Of a stretch of DNA of 64,000 bases, positions 18,399 to 31,760 are shown piece by piece. Each line of letters begins with the position of its first letter. The first letter of the stretch is position 1. The DNA comes from Candidatus Latescibacterota bacterium (GTDB lineage Bacteria > JAAXHH01): NCBI GenBank assembly GCA_022823465.1, contig JAJEHX010000042.1, forward strand, positions 192,289-256,288, in the 5' to 3' direction. A program made the translations under genes and the position numbers. A model generated the notes under the pieces. That model was not told the origin of the DNA. It searched no databases and was given only the letters and a program-made list of their open reading frames with translations.

Positions 18399-19742
18399 TC
18401 AACGACTTCGTGTCTCTTCGGGTTCCAACTCGCAAAGTACCTCCAGCGCTTCGCCCACCAGTGCGAAACATCCGGTCACGAGGACAAGGTCGTCCGGTTG
18501 CGCCTTGGCGCTCGCCTCCGCGATGGCCGTTGCCACCGAAGGCGCCGTCCGCGCTGGTGTTCCACAACTTCCGATGGCTTCCGCCACTTCCCGGGTGTCG
18601 GCCTGCCGGTTCCGCATTACACGCCGCTCCGGGACGAGAACCTCGTCGGCGTACCGGGCGATGACCGGGCACAGGTCGCCTACCGCCTTGTCACGGTGCG
18701 CGGACAGCACGACGATGACGCGCCGGGCCGGAAAAAGCCGGCGCAGGCTGTCCGTCAGGTTTTCGGCCGCCAGCACGTTGTGGGCCCCGTCAAGCACCAC
18801 CCAGGGCCGGTCTTGCAGGACCTGTATGCGTCCAGGCAGCTGAACGGTGGACAGGCCGCGGCGCACGCCGCGGTGCGTTATCTCCATGCCCCGCTGCGCC
18901 AGCGCCTCCGCCACACCCACCGCCGTGGCGGCGTTACCGGCCTGGTACGCCCCGGACAACGGAAGCGTGAGGTCTTCATACAGTCCGCCAGAGGTTTCGA
19001 TATCGACCACCTGCCGGCCGATCGCTTCTTCTTTGCACGCGTACCGCACGTCGACGCCCACCTCCACCAGGGGACTCGACCGGAGCCGGCACGCCTCCCG
19101 GATAACCTCCGACGCTTCCCGCGTCTGGACGGCGGTAATGGTACAAGCGCCGTTTTTTACGATCCCGGCCTTCTCGCGGGCTATTTCCGCGATCGTTTCC
19201 CCGAGCCGGTCCGTGTGGTCCAGACCAATGGGCGTAATCGCACAGACCAGGGGATGAATGACATTGGTCGAATCCAGCCGTCCGCCGAGTCCGCATTCGA
19301 TCACCGCCAGGTCGATCCGGCGCTCCTTAAAATACACAAAGGACAGGGCCGTGAGTATATCAAAAAAGGAGCCCATGCCTTCCTTCCCCGGCCGGATGCC
19401 CTCGATGGCCGGGCGCGCGCCTTCGGCGAGTTCCGCGAATTCCGGTTCGGATATGGGCACGCCGTCGACCTGGATGCGTTCGCGCAGCGAGACGAGGTGG
19501 GGCGACGTGTACAGCCCCACGCGGTAGCCGCTTTCCCGGACGATGGCCGCGACCATGGCGGCGGTGGACCCCTTCCCCTTGGTTCCCGCCACGTGCACCG
19601 ATTTCCATTGCCGTTCGGGATGGCCCAGGGCTTTCGTCAGGGCGCCGATGCCCGCCAGGTCCATGCGTTCCGGCGCGGCGCCCGGCTGCTGTTCGAAGTC
19701 CACGAATCCGTAGAGATAGTCCAACGCCTCTTTGTAGGTCAT
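18399..19742 (-). CDS. folC: dihydrofolate/folylpolyglutamate synthase
   Basis: A 447-residue Mur-ligase-family enzyme that adds glutamate to dihydropteroate and folates. Motifs: ATP-binding loop VAGTKGKGSTAAMVAAI (about 51-67), TSPHLVSLRERI, ITPIGLDHTDRLG, the KAGIVKNG segment and VLDGAHNVLAAENL. The start MTYKEALDYLYGF matches the family N-terminus. It lies four bases after the ATP-grasp gene and upstream of the TPR-parvulin gene. Length is normal. Confidence 0.95.
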   Translation of the reverse strand: MTYKEALDYLYGFVDFEQQPGAAPERMDLAGIGALTKALGHPERQWKSVHVAGTKGKGSTAAMVAAIVRESGYRVGLYTSPHLVSLRERIQVDGVPISEPEFAELAEGARPAIEGIRPGKEGMGSFFDILTALSFVYFKERRIDLAVIECGLGGRLDSTNVIHPLVCAITPIGLDHTDRLGETIAEIAREKAGIVKNGACTITAVQTREASEVIREACRLRSSPLVEVGVDVRYACKEEAIGRQVVDIETSGGLYEDLTLPLSGAYQAGNAATAVGVAEALAQRGMEITHRGVRRGLSTVQLPGRIQVLQDRPWVVLDGAHNVLAAENLTDSLRRLFPARRVIVVLSAHRDKAVGDLCPVIARYADEVLVPERRVMRNRQADTREVAEAIGSCGTPARTAPSVATAIAEASAKAQPDDLVLVTGCFALVGEALEVLCELEPEETRSR

Positions 19743-19746
19743 ACGA

Positions 19747-20937
19747 TCATCCCGGGGCGGTCAGGGTCTTCGCGTATTCGAAGGGACGGGCCACCGCCCT
19801 GCGGCGAATCGCTCCGTAACGCTGCCGAGCCGGGGCCGGAACGTCCGCACTGTGGGCTATGCGCCTGAATACGTTCCGGCCGGGGCGGGCGTTGATTTCG
19901 ATAATCCACGGCGTGCCGGCGGCGTCCGGCACGATATCGAGGCCCACTTCTCCGATGGGCCCGAGTTCCGCTTCCAGGATCCCGCAGGCCGCGAATGACG
20001 CCTCGGCGGCACGGTGCAGAATCTCCTTCCTGAGCGACCTGCCATACAGCGCGTCGAGCACGGGTTCCGCCTCCTCGGACCGGGCGCCGTTGCTCAGGTT
20101 GGTCGTGGGGCCGCCCGTCTGGCTCACGCGGGCCGCCAGGCCGGTCAGGATCCACCGGGCCTGACCGTTTTTCTGCATGAGCAACCGCAGGTCGAACCGC
20201 TTGAAGCGCCTGTTATCCGCCGGTTCGGCCGATATCCCCCGCTGCACCAGAAAGCCGCGGGATTCCCCGTGGAACCGGCCGGCCAGTTCCATGACCCGGT
20301 CCCCGACCGGCTGATCGCCCCGTAATTCATAGGTTGCCGCCTCCGTCCTTACGACATGGCGTCCGCCCCCGCCCCGGACGATTTCCATGACGCCCGTTCC
20401 CCCGGACCCCGCCCTCGGCTTGACGTACACGTGATCGTACCGGGCGAGGAATGTCCGGAGTGCGCGCTCGTCAAGGCATCCTGTACGCGGAACGACGACT
20501 CCGCCGGCCGCCATTCTCCGGCAGATTTCCAGCTTGTCCACCGCCAGGCAAATGAAGGAGCGGGGGTTCACGAAAGGGATGCCCGCCCGGTCGAACAGGC
20601 CCCGCGCGCGGTTCGCGGCTGGAGAACCGACGGGATCCAGCACGGGCGCCCGGTCGTAGATGACCGCCGGCCAGGGTTCGCGGGCGCATTCGACCCACCG
20701 TCCGTCCACGACCGTAGCCGGCGCCACCGTCCCCTCCCTGGAATCCACGTCCGCCGCGTCGAACACGACCGTACGCAGGCCCAGTACCGCCGCGGCCTGG
20801 CAGCACTCCTCAAAAAAACCCGTAGGCGGACCGAAGGGCCGGCCCTGCTCATCAGGTGCGCGGCGAGTCAGTATGCCCACGGTTTCCATGATCGGGCTCC
20901 GGGTCTTCCTGTCTTCTGGAGTTTCCTTCGTCTTCAT
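19747..20937 (-). CDS. YheC/YheD-like ATP-grasp protein
   Basis: A 396-residue protein resembling the YheC/YheD family: an N-terminal flavodoxin-like part (METVGILTRRAP), FINPRSF-like FVNPRSFICLAVDKLE (about 130-145), and an ATP-grasp core with VYVKPRAGSGGTGVMEI and the C-terminal metal and adenine region EVGLDIVPDAAGTPWIIEINARPGRN given here in part. In Bacillus these proteins associate with the spore coat; the acceptor substrate of this family is unknown. The ATG at 20937 is part of an ATGA overlap with the sugar kinase stop, which fixes the start by translational coupling. Confidence 0.75.
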   Translation of the reverse strand: MKTKETPEDRKTRSPIMETVGILTRRAPDEQGRPFGPPTGFFEECCQAAAVLGLRTVVFDAADVDSREGTVAPATVVDGRWVECAREPWPAVIYDRAPVLDPVGSPAANRARGLFDRAGIPFVNPRSFICLAVDKLEICRRMAAGGVVVPRTGCLDERALRTFLARYDHVYVKPRAGSGGTGVMEIVRGGGGRHVVRTEAATYELRGDQPVGDRVMELAGRFHGESRGFLVQRGISAEPADNRRFKRFDLRLLMQKNGQARWILTGLAARVSQTGGPTTNLSNGARSEEAEPVLDALYGRSLRKEILHRAAEASFAACGILEAELGPIGEVGLDIVPDAAGTPWIIEINARPGRNVFRRIAHSADVPAPARQRYGAIRRRAVARPFEYAKTLTAPG

Positions 20938-21977
20938 GATCCACCCGGACGGGCCTGGCGGACCATCCGTTTTACTTCTTCCAGCGTAGACCACGTCATG
21001 TCGCCCCGTTCCGATAGGCACAGTGCGGACAGCGCGGTGCCGTAGGACAGTCCGGCCGGAAGATCTTCGCGCAGCAGTCCGTACAGCAGGCCGGCATCAA
21101 AGGCATCACCGGCGCCAAGCCGGTCTACCGGTTCCACCGCGTAAGGGCTTGTACGGAGAAATCCGGTCTCCGCGGACCACCCCACGGCGCCGCCCTCGGC
21201 CAGTGTCAGCACGATAATCTCGTTGCCGAACCGCCCGTGCAGGGCGTCGATGGTTTCCTCTGGAGCGCCGTCCATTCCGAATATCAACGCCGCGTCGTCA
21301 GACGTCGACACCAGAATATCGACCTGGTCCAGGAGCGATTCCAGGACGGCGCGGGCCCGTTCGGGCGACCACAACTTGGCCCGGTAGTTGATGTCGAACG
21401 ACGTCCGGTATCCCCGCTCCGTTCGGCTGCCCAGGACCCGGGCGACCGTCTCCAGGCAAACGGGGCTGAGGGAAGCCGTGATGCCGGACGTATGGACGAT
21501 CCGGGCGCCGGACCGCAACGCATCTTCTACCGCTTCGGGCGTCAATCCGGTTGCGGCGGACCCGGCCCGGTCGTACACGACCCGGCTCCCTCTCGGCGGC
21601 GTGCCCGGTTCCAGAAAGAATACGCCGGCCCGCTTGGTCCGCATGGACCGCTTGGTCCGCATGGACCGCATCGCCTGCTCGGCGCCTGTGTCACGCCCGG
21701 ACTGCCCGGACTGCCCGGTTCGTTCATCCCCCCAGGCCACGTGAGACGTGTCCACGCCGTGCAGGGCCAGGCGGGAGGCGATCCATCGCCCGGCGGGATG
21801 ATCGGGAAGGACGGAGACCCAGGCCACGTCGGCGCCCATCCTGGCCAGGGCCGCCGCCATGTTGGATTCCGTGCCCGCCGCGTCGGCCCGCAGGTAATCG
21901 GCCTGTTCCAGCATCTGGCCGTCCACGGGCGAAAACCGAATCATGGTCTCGCCGAATGTAATGACATCGTACCGCAT
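20934..21977 (-). CDS. PfkB-family sugar kinase (2-keto-3-deoxygluconate kinase-like)
   Basis: A 347-residue ribokinase-fold kinase. The N-terminus YDVITFGETMIRFSP and ADAAGTESNMAAALARMG are typical of the KDG kinase branch. The C-terminal catalytic motif DRLGAGDAFDAGLLYG (about 280-295) holds the GAGD anion hole and catalytic Asp. Substrate is therefore probably a keto-deoxy sugar acid, but fructose or ribose cannot be excluded. An Arg/Ser/Met-rich insert (RSMRTKRSMRTKR) made of 9-bp repeats (21631-21716) interrupts the lid-proximal region. Start placed at 21977 by family alignment; 22010 is possible. No upstream Shine-Dalgarno is obvious. Confidence 0.83.
   Translation of the reverse strand: MRYDVITFGETMIRFSPVDGQMLEQADYLRADAAGTESNMAAALARMGADVAWVSVLPDHPAGRWIASRLALHGVDTSHVAWGDERTGQSGQSGRDTGAEQAMRSMRTKRSMRTKRAGVFFLEPGTPPRGSRVVYDRAGSAATGLTPEAVEDALRSGARIVHTSGITASLSPVCLETVARVLGSRTERGYRTSFDINYRAKLWSPERARAVLESLLDQVDILVSTSDDAALIFGMDGAPEETIDALHGRFGNEIIVLTLAEGGAVGWSAETGFLRTSPYAVEPVDRLGAGDAFDAGLLYGLLREDLPAGLSYGTALSALCLSERGDMTWSTLEEVKRMVRQARPGGS
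21631..21716. repeat. in-frame 9-bp repeats in the sugar-kinase gene
   Basis: CGCTTGGTC and CGCATGGAC alternate twice (21631-21666). Further along, GGACTGCCC is repeated twice (21699-21716). They encode the RSMRTKRSMRTKR and GQSGQSG inserts. Confidence 0.75.
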
Positions 21978-22039
21978 TCGGTTCGACCCGTCGGAAAGGG
22001 AAGATGACATGTTCGGATTAAAGGAGCGGGCGTGGCGCT

Positions 22040-23008
22040 TCAGGCGTAATGACAGGCCACCCAGTGGCCGCTGTCGTTCTGTTTGAGTTCCGGTTCGTGC
22101 TCGGCGCAATCGGCTTTCGCGATGGGGCATCGGGGATGAAAGCGGCAACCGGAGGGCGGATCGACCGGACTGGGCACGTCGCCCGTGAGCTGAATGCGCT
22201 GTTTCTGGCGCCGTTTGCTGATCTCCGGGACCGCGGAAAGCAGGCTCTGCGTATAGGGATGCTGGGCGTTGTTCGTCACCTCGTCGGTCCGGCCCGCCTC
22301 GATGAGCTTGCCGAGGTACATGACCCCGATCCGGTCGCTGATATGGGCCACGACGGCCAGGTTGTGGGCGATGAACATATAGGTCAGGTTCAGCTCGTTC
22401 TGCAGGTCCTGGAGCAGGTTCAGGATCTGGACCTGGATGGACACGTCCAGCGCGGAAACCGGCTCGTCGCAGATGATCAGGCTCGGGTTCAGCGCGATCG
22501 CACGGGCGATGCCGATCCGCTGCCGCTGGCCGCCGCTGAACTCGTGAGGATATCGGTCGACGTAGGCCTCGCCCAGTCCCACCATCTCGAGGAGACTGAT
22601 CAGCCTCGCCCTCCGTTCCTCCCGGTTGCCCACGCGGTGGATGTCGAGGGGCTCCTGTACGATGTTCCCCACCGTCATGCGCGGATCAAGCGAGGCGTAG
22701 GGGTCCTGGAAGATCATCTGGAGCCGCTTGCGGACGGGCTTCAGTTCATTCTCGGACATGGCCGCCAGGTCGCTGCCTTCGAAGAGGACCTTCCCCGCCG
22801 TGGGCCGGTACAGCTGCAGGACCGTCAGGCCCAGGGTGGACTTGCCGCAGCCGCTTTCTCCCACCAGCCCGAAGGTCTCGCCCCGGTTGATGGAAAAGGA
22901 AACGCCGTCCAGGGCCCGCACGGTGCCGCCTTCTTCCTTGCGGCCCAGCCCTTCTTCCAGTTCGAAGTGTTTTACCAGGTTGTCCAGTTGCAGCAGGGGC
23001 TCGTTCAA
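22040..23008 (-). CDS. oppF: oligopeptide/dipeptide ABC transporter ATPase (OppF-type)
   Basis: A 322-residue ATPase of the Opp/Dpp family. Walker [10 protein letters not shown], the signature FSGGQRQRIGIARAI, Walker B LIICDEPVSALDVS, and the C-terminal family extension with GCRFHPRCPIAKADCAEHEP that can carry an Fe-S cluster. The start is a TTG at 23008, selected because GGAGG stands five to seven bases upstream and NEPLLQLDNLVKHF matches the family start. It follows oppD by 29 bases. No permease or binding-protein gene is present nearby, so its transporter partners must be elsewhere. Confidence 0.9.
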   Translation of the reverse strand: MNEPLLQLDNLVKHFELEEGLGRKEEGGTVRALDGVSFSINRGETFGLVGESGCGKSTLGLTVLQLYRPTAGKVLFEGSDLAAMSENELKPVRKRLQMIFQDPYASLDPRMTVGNIVQEPLDIHRVGNREERRARLISLLEMVGLGEAYVDRYPHEFSGGQRQRIGIARAIALNPSLIICDEPVSALDVSIQVQILNLLQDLQNELNLTYMFIAHNLAVVAHISDRIGVMYLGKLIEAGRTDEVTNNAQHPYTQSLLSAVPEISKRRQKQRIQLTGDVPSPVDPPSGCRFHPRCPIAKADCAEHEPELKQNDSGHWVACHYA

Positions 23009-23037
23009 CGCGTCCTCCAGGATGGCTGCGGCCGATG

Positions 23038-24018
23038 TCAGTACAGCCAGCAGGCGCAGTCGTGTTCCCGCGCCACGTCCTTCAGTTCCGGATCGTCCCC
23101 GCACCGGTCGAACCGGCTGGGGCACCGGGGAGCGAACCGGCAGCCGGGCGGAAGCTGGATCAGGTTCGGCGGCAGGCCGTCAATGGGTTCCATGCGGTCC
23201 TTCACCGTGGGACCCAGCTTGGGCACGGACTGGAGCAGTCCGTGGGTATAAGGGTGTTTCGGGTCGTCGAGCAACGTGTCCACCGGGCCCGATTCGATGA
23301 TTTGTCCGGCGTACATGACGATCACCCGGTCGCATACCTCGCCCACGACCCCGAGGTCGTGGGTGATGAGGACGACGGACATGTTCAGTTCTTCCTGGAG
23401 CTTCATCAGCAGTTCCAGGATCTGTGCCTGTATGGTGACGTCCAGCGCCGTGGTCGGCTCGTCGGCGATGAGCAGTTTCGGGTTGCACGCGATGGCCATG
23501 GCGATCATGACGCGCTGCCGCATGCCCCCGCTGAACTGGTGGGGGTAGTCGTTGAGGCGCTGCTCCGGACTCGGAATGTTGACCATCTGCAGCAATTCGA
23601 TGCTACGGTCCGTGGCCTCCTTCTTGTCGAGGCCGAGATGAAGCTGGAGGGGCTCCCGGAGCTGCCATCCGATGGTCAGCACCGGGTTGAGGGACGTCAT
23701 CGGGTCCTGGAACACCATGGAAACGATATTGCCCCGGATCTCCTGCATCTCGGGTTCCGGCACCGTACGCAGGTCCACCGGCGGTTCGTCGGCGCCGGGC
23801 CTGAACAGGATGTTGCCGCTTACGATGCGGCCCGGCGGACTCGGAATGAGCCGCATGACGGACAACACCGTGGCGCTCTTGCCGCATCCGCTTTCCCCCA
23901 CGATGCCCACTGTTTCGCCTTCCGCCACTTCGAAACTGACGTCGTCCACGGCGCGCACCGCGCCGCCGCGGGTGAAGAAGTGCGTCGAAAGGTGCTCAAC
24001 CTTCAGTAAGGGTTCCAT
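23038..24018 (-). CDS. oppD: oligopeptide/dipeptide ABC transporter ATPase (OppD-type)
   Basis: A 326-residue ATPase: Walker [16 protein letters not shown], signature [15 protein letters not shown], Walker [16 protein letters not shown]-loop [13 protein letters not shown], and the Opp C-terminal [17 protein letters not shown]. OppD and OppF form the paired nucleotide-binding subunits of a peptide or nickel importer at the inner membrane. The ATG at 24018 is preferred over 24039, with AAGGA just upstream. It is 106 bases downstream of the EF-G-like gene. Confidence 0.92.
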   Translation of the reverse strand: MEPLLKVEHLSTHFFTRGGAVRAVDDVSFEVAEGETVGIVGESGCGKSATVLSVMRLIPSPPGRIVSGNILFRPGADEPPVDLRTVPEPEMQEIRGNIVSMVFQDPMTSLNPVLTIGWQLREPLQLHLGLDKKEATDRSIELLQMVNIPSPEQRLNDYPHQFSGGMRQRVMIAMAIACNPKLLIADEPTTALDVTIQAQILELLMKLQEELNMSVVLITHDLGVVGEVCDRVIVMYAGQIIESGPVDTLLDDPKHPYTHGLLQSVPKLGPTVKDRMEPIDGLPPNLIQLPPGCRFAPRCPSRFDRCGDDPELKDVAREHDCACWLY

Positions 24019-24124
24019 GTATCCTTGCTTCCCGATCACGGAGCGAACATCTCGCCGCGCTCAAACCTGCCGGCCGCGTGAACGTCTCGGGGAACCCGTT
24101 CCCGCCGTGCCGTCATCCCGCGGA

Positions 24125-26206
24125 TTATTCCTCTTCCAGGGCCTTGGACTCTTCGATGACCTTGCTTTCGATTTCCCTGGGCATTTCCTCGTAGCGTACG
24201 AATTTGCGCGCGTGGCTTCCGCGCCCGTGCGTGATGGACCGCAACACGGTGGAGTACCGGTACAGTTCGGCCAGGGGCACTTCCGCCCGCACCACCTGGT
24301 TGCTCCCCCTGGGCGACATGCCCAGGATGCGGCCGCGCCGGCTGGAAAGGTCGCCCATGACGTCGCCCATGTAGTCTTCGGGGACGACCACGTCCACCTC
24401 GTAAATCGGTTCGAGCAGGACGGGGCGGGCTTCCATGAAGGCCTTCTTGAATCCCATGGACGCGGCAACCTTGAAGGCCATTTCGGAGGAATCGACCGTG
24501 TGGAAGGAACCATCGTACAGCGTGGCCTTCAGATCCACCACGGGATACTTGGCCATCACGCCTTCCACCATGGCCTCCTGGATGCCCTTGTCCACGGCCG
24601 GAATGAAGCGGCTGGGGACGGCGCCGCCGACGATGCCGTTGTCGAATTCGTATCCTTCGCCGCGCTGCCTGGGTTCGACGCGCAGCCACACGTCGCCGAA
24701 CTGTCCGCGTCCCCCGCTCTGCCGCTTGAACCGGCCCTGGGCCTCGGACTTGCCCTTGATCGCCTCGCGGTAAGGGATGCGCGGCTGCACCATCTCGACT
24801 TCCACGCCGAAACGGCGGCTGAGCCTTTCTACGATGAGGTCGAGATGCATCTCGCCGGCGCCGGCCAGGATCAGTTGCTTGATCTCGCTGTTGTACTGGA
24901 AGGTAAAGGAAGGATCTTCCTCGTGCAGCCGGGAGAGGCCGGTGCTGATCTTCTCCTCGTCATCCTTGCTCTTGGGCAGGACGGCCACGTTCGCGACCGG
25001 CTCGGAGAAGGTCACCCATTCCAGGTCGAATGACTTCTGTCTCGTACTCAGTGCGTCGCCGGTGTGGGTGTCCTTCAGCTTCACGGTGGCCCCGATTTCT
25101 CCGGCGCGGATGACGTTCAGTTCACTGCGCGCGTGGCCGTTCGTATGATAGATCTGGCCGAACCTTTCCGACGTGTTCTTCGTCGAGTTGTACACGTCTC
25201 CGCCGTGCTTGATCTCGCCGGAATATACGCGGAAATAGGTGAGTTCCCCGATATGGGCCTCCGATACCGTCTTGAACACCTGGGCGGCCAGGGGACCGGA
25301 AGGATCCGGGTCCAGGGCGACTTCCTCGCCGTCGCCGGAACGGGTGGCCGTCACCGGCGGGCGGTCTGCCGGCGACACCATGTACGCCACCGCCGCATCC
25401 ATCACGCCGGAGACCCCGACGTTTCCCGAAGCGGACGTGGCCAGGACGGGGAAGATCGCGCCTTCCTTCACACCCTTGCGCAGCCCTTCCAGGAACTGCT
25501 CATCGGTCAGGGCGCCCTCTTCGAAGTACACCTCGAGCAAATCGTCGTCGGATTCCGCCACCGTCTCCATCAGCTTTTCACGGTATTCCTCCGCCTGGCC
25601 GGCGAGGTCGCCGGGTATCCCGGACCGGTTGGCCTTGCCGTCTTCGACGGTCACCGCCTCCATGGCCACCAGGTCGACGACGCCCGAAAACCCTTCTCCT
25701 TCGCCGATCGGAAGCTGCAGGGGGACGGCCTGGGTGCCGAACCGTTCCTGTATGCGGCCCAGCGCGTCGTAGAAGTCGGCGTGTTCCTTGTCCAGCAGGT
25801 TGACGACCACCATGCGGGGCAGACCGTACTGTTCCGCGTATTCCCAGGCGCGTTCCGTCTCCACCTCGATACCTTCGATGGCCTTGACCACGATGGCCAC
25901 GTTGTCCGTTACGCGCATCGCGCAGTGCACTTCGCTGGTGAAATCGGAATAGCCCGGCGTGTCCAGAATATGGAGGTTATGGTCGTTCCACTCGCAGTGA
26001 AGGGGCGTGAGGTTCATGGAAATGCGGTGCTCGATCTCTTCGTCGCGGTAGTCGGATACCGTGTTGCCGTCATCCACGCTGCCGAGCCGGTTCGTGGCGC
26101 CGGCGTTGAAGAGCATGGCTTCGGCCAGGGAGGTCTTGCCGCTTCCCCCATGGCCCGCGAGGCATATGTTTCTGATGTTTTCGATGCGATATTCCTTCAC
26201 GAACAC
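24125..26206 (-). CDS. elongation factor G-like translational GTPase (EF-G2 type)
   Basis: A 693-residue protein with the full five-domain EF-G layout. P-loop GHGGSGKTSLAEA (about 19-31) and G3 HILDTPGYSDFT are clear. G2 is divergent (EHRISMNLTPLHCEW in place of the usual RGITI segment), and G4 reads NLLDKE instead of NKMD. Domain IV contains QSGGRGQFGDVWLRVEP and the C-terminus is AEVPLAELYRYSTVLRSITHGRGSH. These substitutions place it with the EF-G-like paralogues rather than the housekeeping FusA. Its role (recycling, stress or ribosome maturation) is unknown. Confidence 0.88.
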   Translation of the reverse strand: MFVKEYRIENIRNICLAGHGGSGKTSLAEAMLFNAGATNRLGSVDDGNTVSDYRDEEIEHRISMNLTPLHCEWNDHNLHILDTPGYSDFTSEVHCAMRVTDNVAIVVKAIEGIEVETERAWEYAEQYGLPRMVVVNLLDKEHADFYDALGRIQERFGTQAVPLQLPIGEGEGFSGVVDLVAMEAVTVEDGKANRSGIPGDLAGQAEEYREKLMETVAESDDDLLEVYFEEGALTDEQFLEGLRKGVKEGAIFPVLATSASGNVGVSGVMDAAVAYMVSPADRPPVTATRSGDGEEVALDPDPSGPLAAQVFKTVSEAHIGELTYFRVYSGEIKHGGDVYNSTKNTSERFGQIYHTNGHARSELNVIRAGEIGATVKLKDTHTGDALSTRQKSFDLEWVTFSEPVANVAVLPKSKDDEEKISTGLSRLHEEDPSFTFQYNSEIKQLILAGAGEMHLDLIVERLSRRFGVEVEMVQPRIPYREAIKGKSEAQGRFKRQSGGRGQFGDVWLRVEPRQRGEGYEFDNGIVGGAVPSRFIPAVDKGIQEAMVEGVMAKYPVVDLKATLYDGSFHTVDSSEMAFKVAASMGFKKAFMEARPVLLEPIYEVDVVVPEDYMGDVMGDLSSRRGRILGMSPRGSNQVVRAEVPLAELYRYSTVLRSITHGRGSHARKFVRYEEMPREIESKVIEESKALEEE

Positions 26207-26367
26207 CCCTCCTCTTCAGGACTGCATCCGACCGCTTCCAGACGATTTCGTTTCGATGGGCAAAATTCCGGGAAAAACTTTAGTATGTTACGGTTCGGCC
26301 CATGCGCTGTCAAGCACTTCGGACTTTGGCCGGGCATCGGGAGCCGGGGACCGGGCGGGCGCCCGCG

Positions 26368-26400
26368 CGGACACAAGCGGACACAGAAGCGGACACAAAA
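26368..26400. repeat. three imperfect copies of GCGGACACA beside the rRNA terminator
   Basis: CGGACACAAG, CGGACACAGAAG and CGGACACAAAA stand in tandem in the 234-base gap between the EF-G-like gene and 5S rRNA. They lie immediately beyond the rRNA operon terminator. The unit resembles the GGACC-type words of the coding repeats but has a different period. No gene is visible in this gap. Confidence 0.6.
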
Positions 26401-26434
26401 AAGAAAGGCGCCCGAAATGAATCGAGCGCCTTTC
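26393..26434 (-). terminator. intrinsic terminator of the rRNA operon
   Basis: On the minus strand a stem AAAGGCGC...GCGCCTTT with extra pairing across TCG/CGA is followed by TTTCTTTTTTGTG, a good T-tract. It lies directly after the 3' end of 5S rRNA and before the EF-G-like gene, so it should end the 16S-23S-5S transcript. Confidence 0.85.
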
Positions 26435-26440
26435 ATGCAT

Positions 26441-26559
26441 CCCCCGGCAGCGTCCTACTCTCCCACAAGGTCACCCAAGCAGTACCATCGGCGCAAGAGG
26501 GCTTAACTACTCTGTTCGGAATGGAAAGAGGTGTTTCCCCTCCGCTATCGCCACCGGAA
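26441..26559 (-). rRNA. rrf: 5S ribosomal RNA
   Basis: On the minus strand the sequence starts near GGTGGCGATAGCGG, has the conserved CCATTCCGAACAG loop, GATGGTACTGCTTGGG and ends GGGAGAGTAGGACGCTGCC. This is a full-size 5S of about 119 bases. It is the last gene of the rRNA operon, about 53 bases after 23S. Ends are approximate to a few bases. Confidence 0.95.
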
Positions 26560-26612
26560 GAAATGGGTTGGCAATTACATGGAATGAGAGAACGACGACG
26601 TATCATGGAGCG

Positions 26613-29680
<3,068 letters not shown>

Positions 29681-29744
29681 AACAAAATGCTACTGTGCTT
29701 GAGTGCTCCGATGTTACAACGCCGTTCCCGTCATTCCTATGTAA

Positions 29745-29756
29745 TTGTCAAAGAGC
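29745..29756 (-). promoter_or_regulatory. boxA-like antitermination site before 23S
   Basis: The minus strand reads GCTCTTTGACAA, one base from the classical boxA core (GCTCTTTAACAA), in the spacer between tRNA-Ala and 23S. BoxA binds NusB-S10 to prevent Rho termination in untranslated rRNA operons. Confidence 0.7.
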
Positions 29757-29787
29757 GGGCATCGTCTTGAAGCCGACTGTGCCCCAG

Positions 29788-29860
29788 TGGAGATAACCGG
29801 GATCGAACCGGTGACCTCCGGCTTGCAAAGCCGGCGCTCTCCCAGCTGAGCTATATCCCC
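29788..29860 (-). tRNA. tRNA-Ala (anticodon TGC)
   Basis: A 73-base cloverleaf on the minus strand: acceptor GGGGATA pairs with TATCTCC, D-arm GCTCAGCTGGGAGAGC, anticodon loop TTTGCAA with TGC, T-arm CCGGTTCGATCCCGG, discriminator A. The 3' CCA is not encoded (the bases after the discriminator are CTG). It stands in the 16S-23S spacer after tRNA-Ile. Confidence 0.97.
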
Positions 29861-29870
29861 GGCTTTCGGA

Positions 29871-29947
<77 letters not shown>

Positions 29948-30032
29948 CCGTTGCTTCAGGCCCCCCGCTTCGAAAACATGACAGCGTGCACATCGTGCGC
30001 CGGACAAGTCGACCTCGAGTTACGAAAACTCT

Positions 30033-31594
<1,562 letters not shown>

Positions 31595-31630
31595 AGAAAA
31601 GTCCAATCTTAACTTGCATCTGTATATGCC

Positions 31631-31647
31631 CTCCGGTCGAACCGGAG
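31631..31647 (-). other. hairpin in the rRNA leader
   Basis: CTCCGGTTCGACCGGAG forms a perfect seven-pair stem with a TCG loop in the leader, about 40 bases before the mature 16S 5' end. A GATCTTTGAAAAC segment (31686-31698), boxA-like, lies upstream of it. Probably part of leader folding or processing. Confidence 0.5.
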
Positions 31648-31722
31648 AGCCCTCGTCAGACGACTTAGGGACATGCACGCTGCCATGTTTTCAAAGATCG
31701 TATTTCTTAGTGCAACCCGCGC

Positions 31723-31751
31723 AAGATACACAGCCGGGCATATGAAGTCAA
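31723..31751 (-). promoter_or_regulatory. probable sigma-70-type promoter of the rRNA operon
   Basis: On the minus strand TTGACT is followed after exactly 17 bases by TATCTT, about 130 bases upstream of the 16S 5' end. A second weaker pair (TTGCGC with TACGAT, 16 bases apart) lies just downstream. Both are in the gap between lipA and 16S; lipA is on the same strand and read-through cannot be excluded. Confidence 0.55.
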
Positions 31752-31760
31752 CAGGTTTCT

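Noticed and set aside
25064..26506. 480-codon plus-strand frame across the EF-G-like gene start and 5S rRNA
   Set aside because: Runs through rRNA and the terminator; an antisense artefact.
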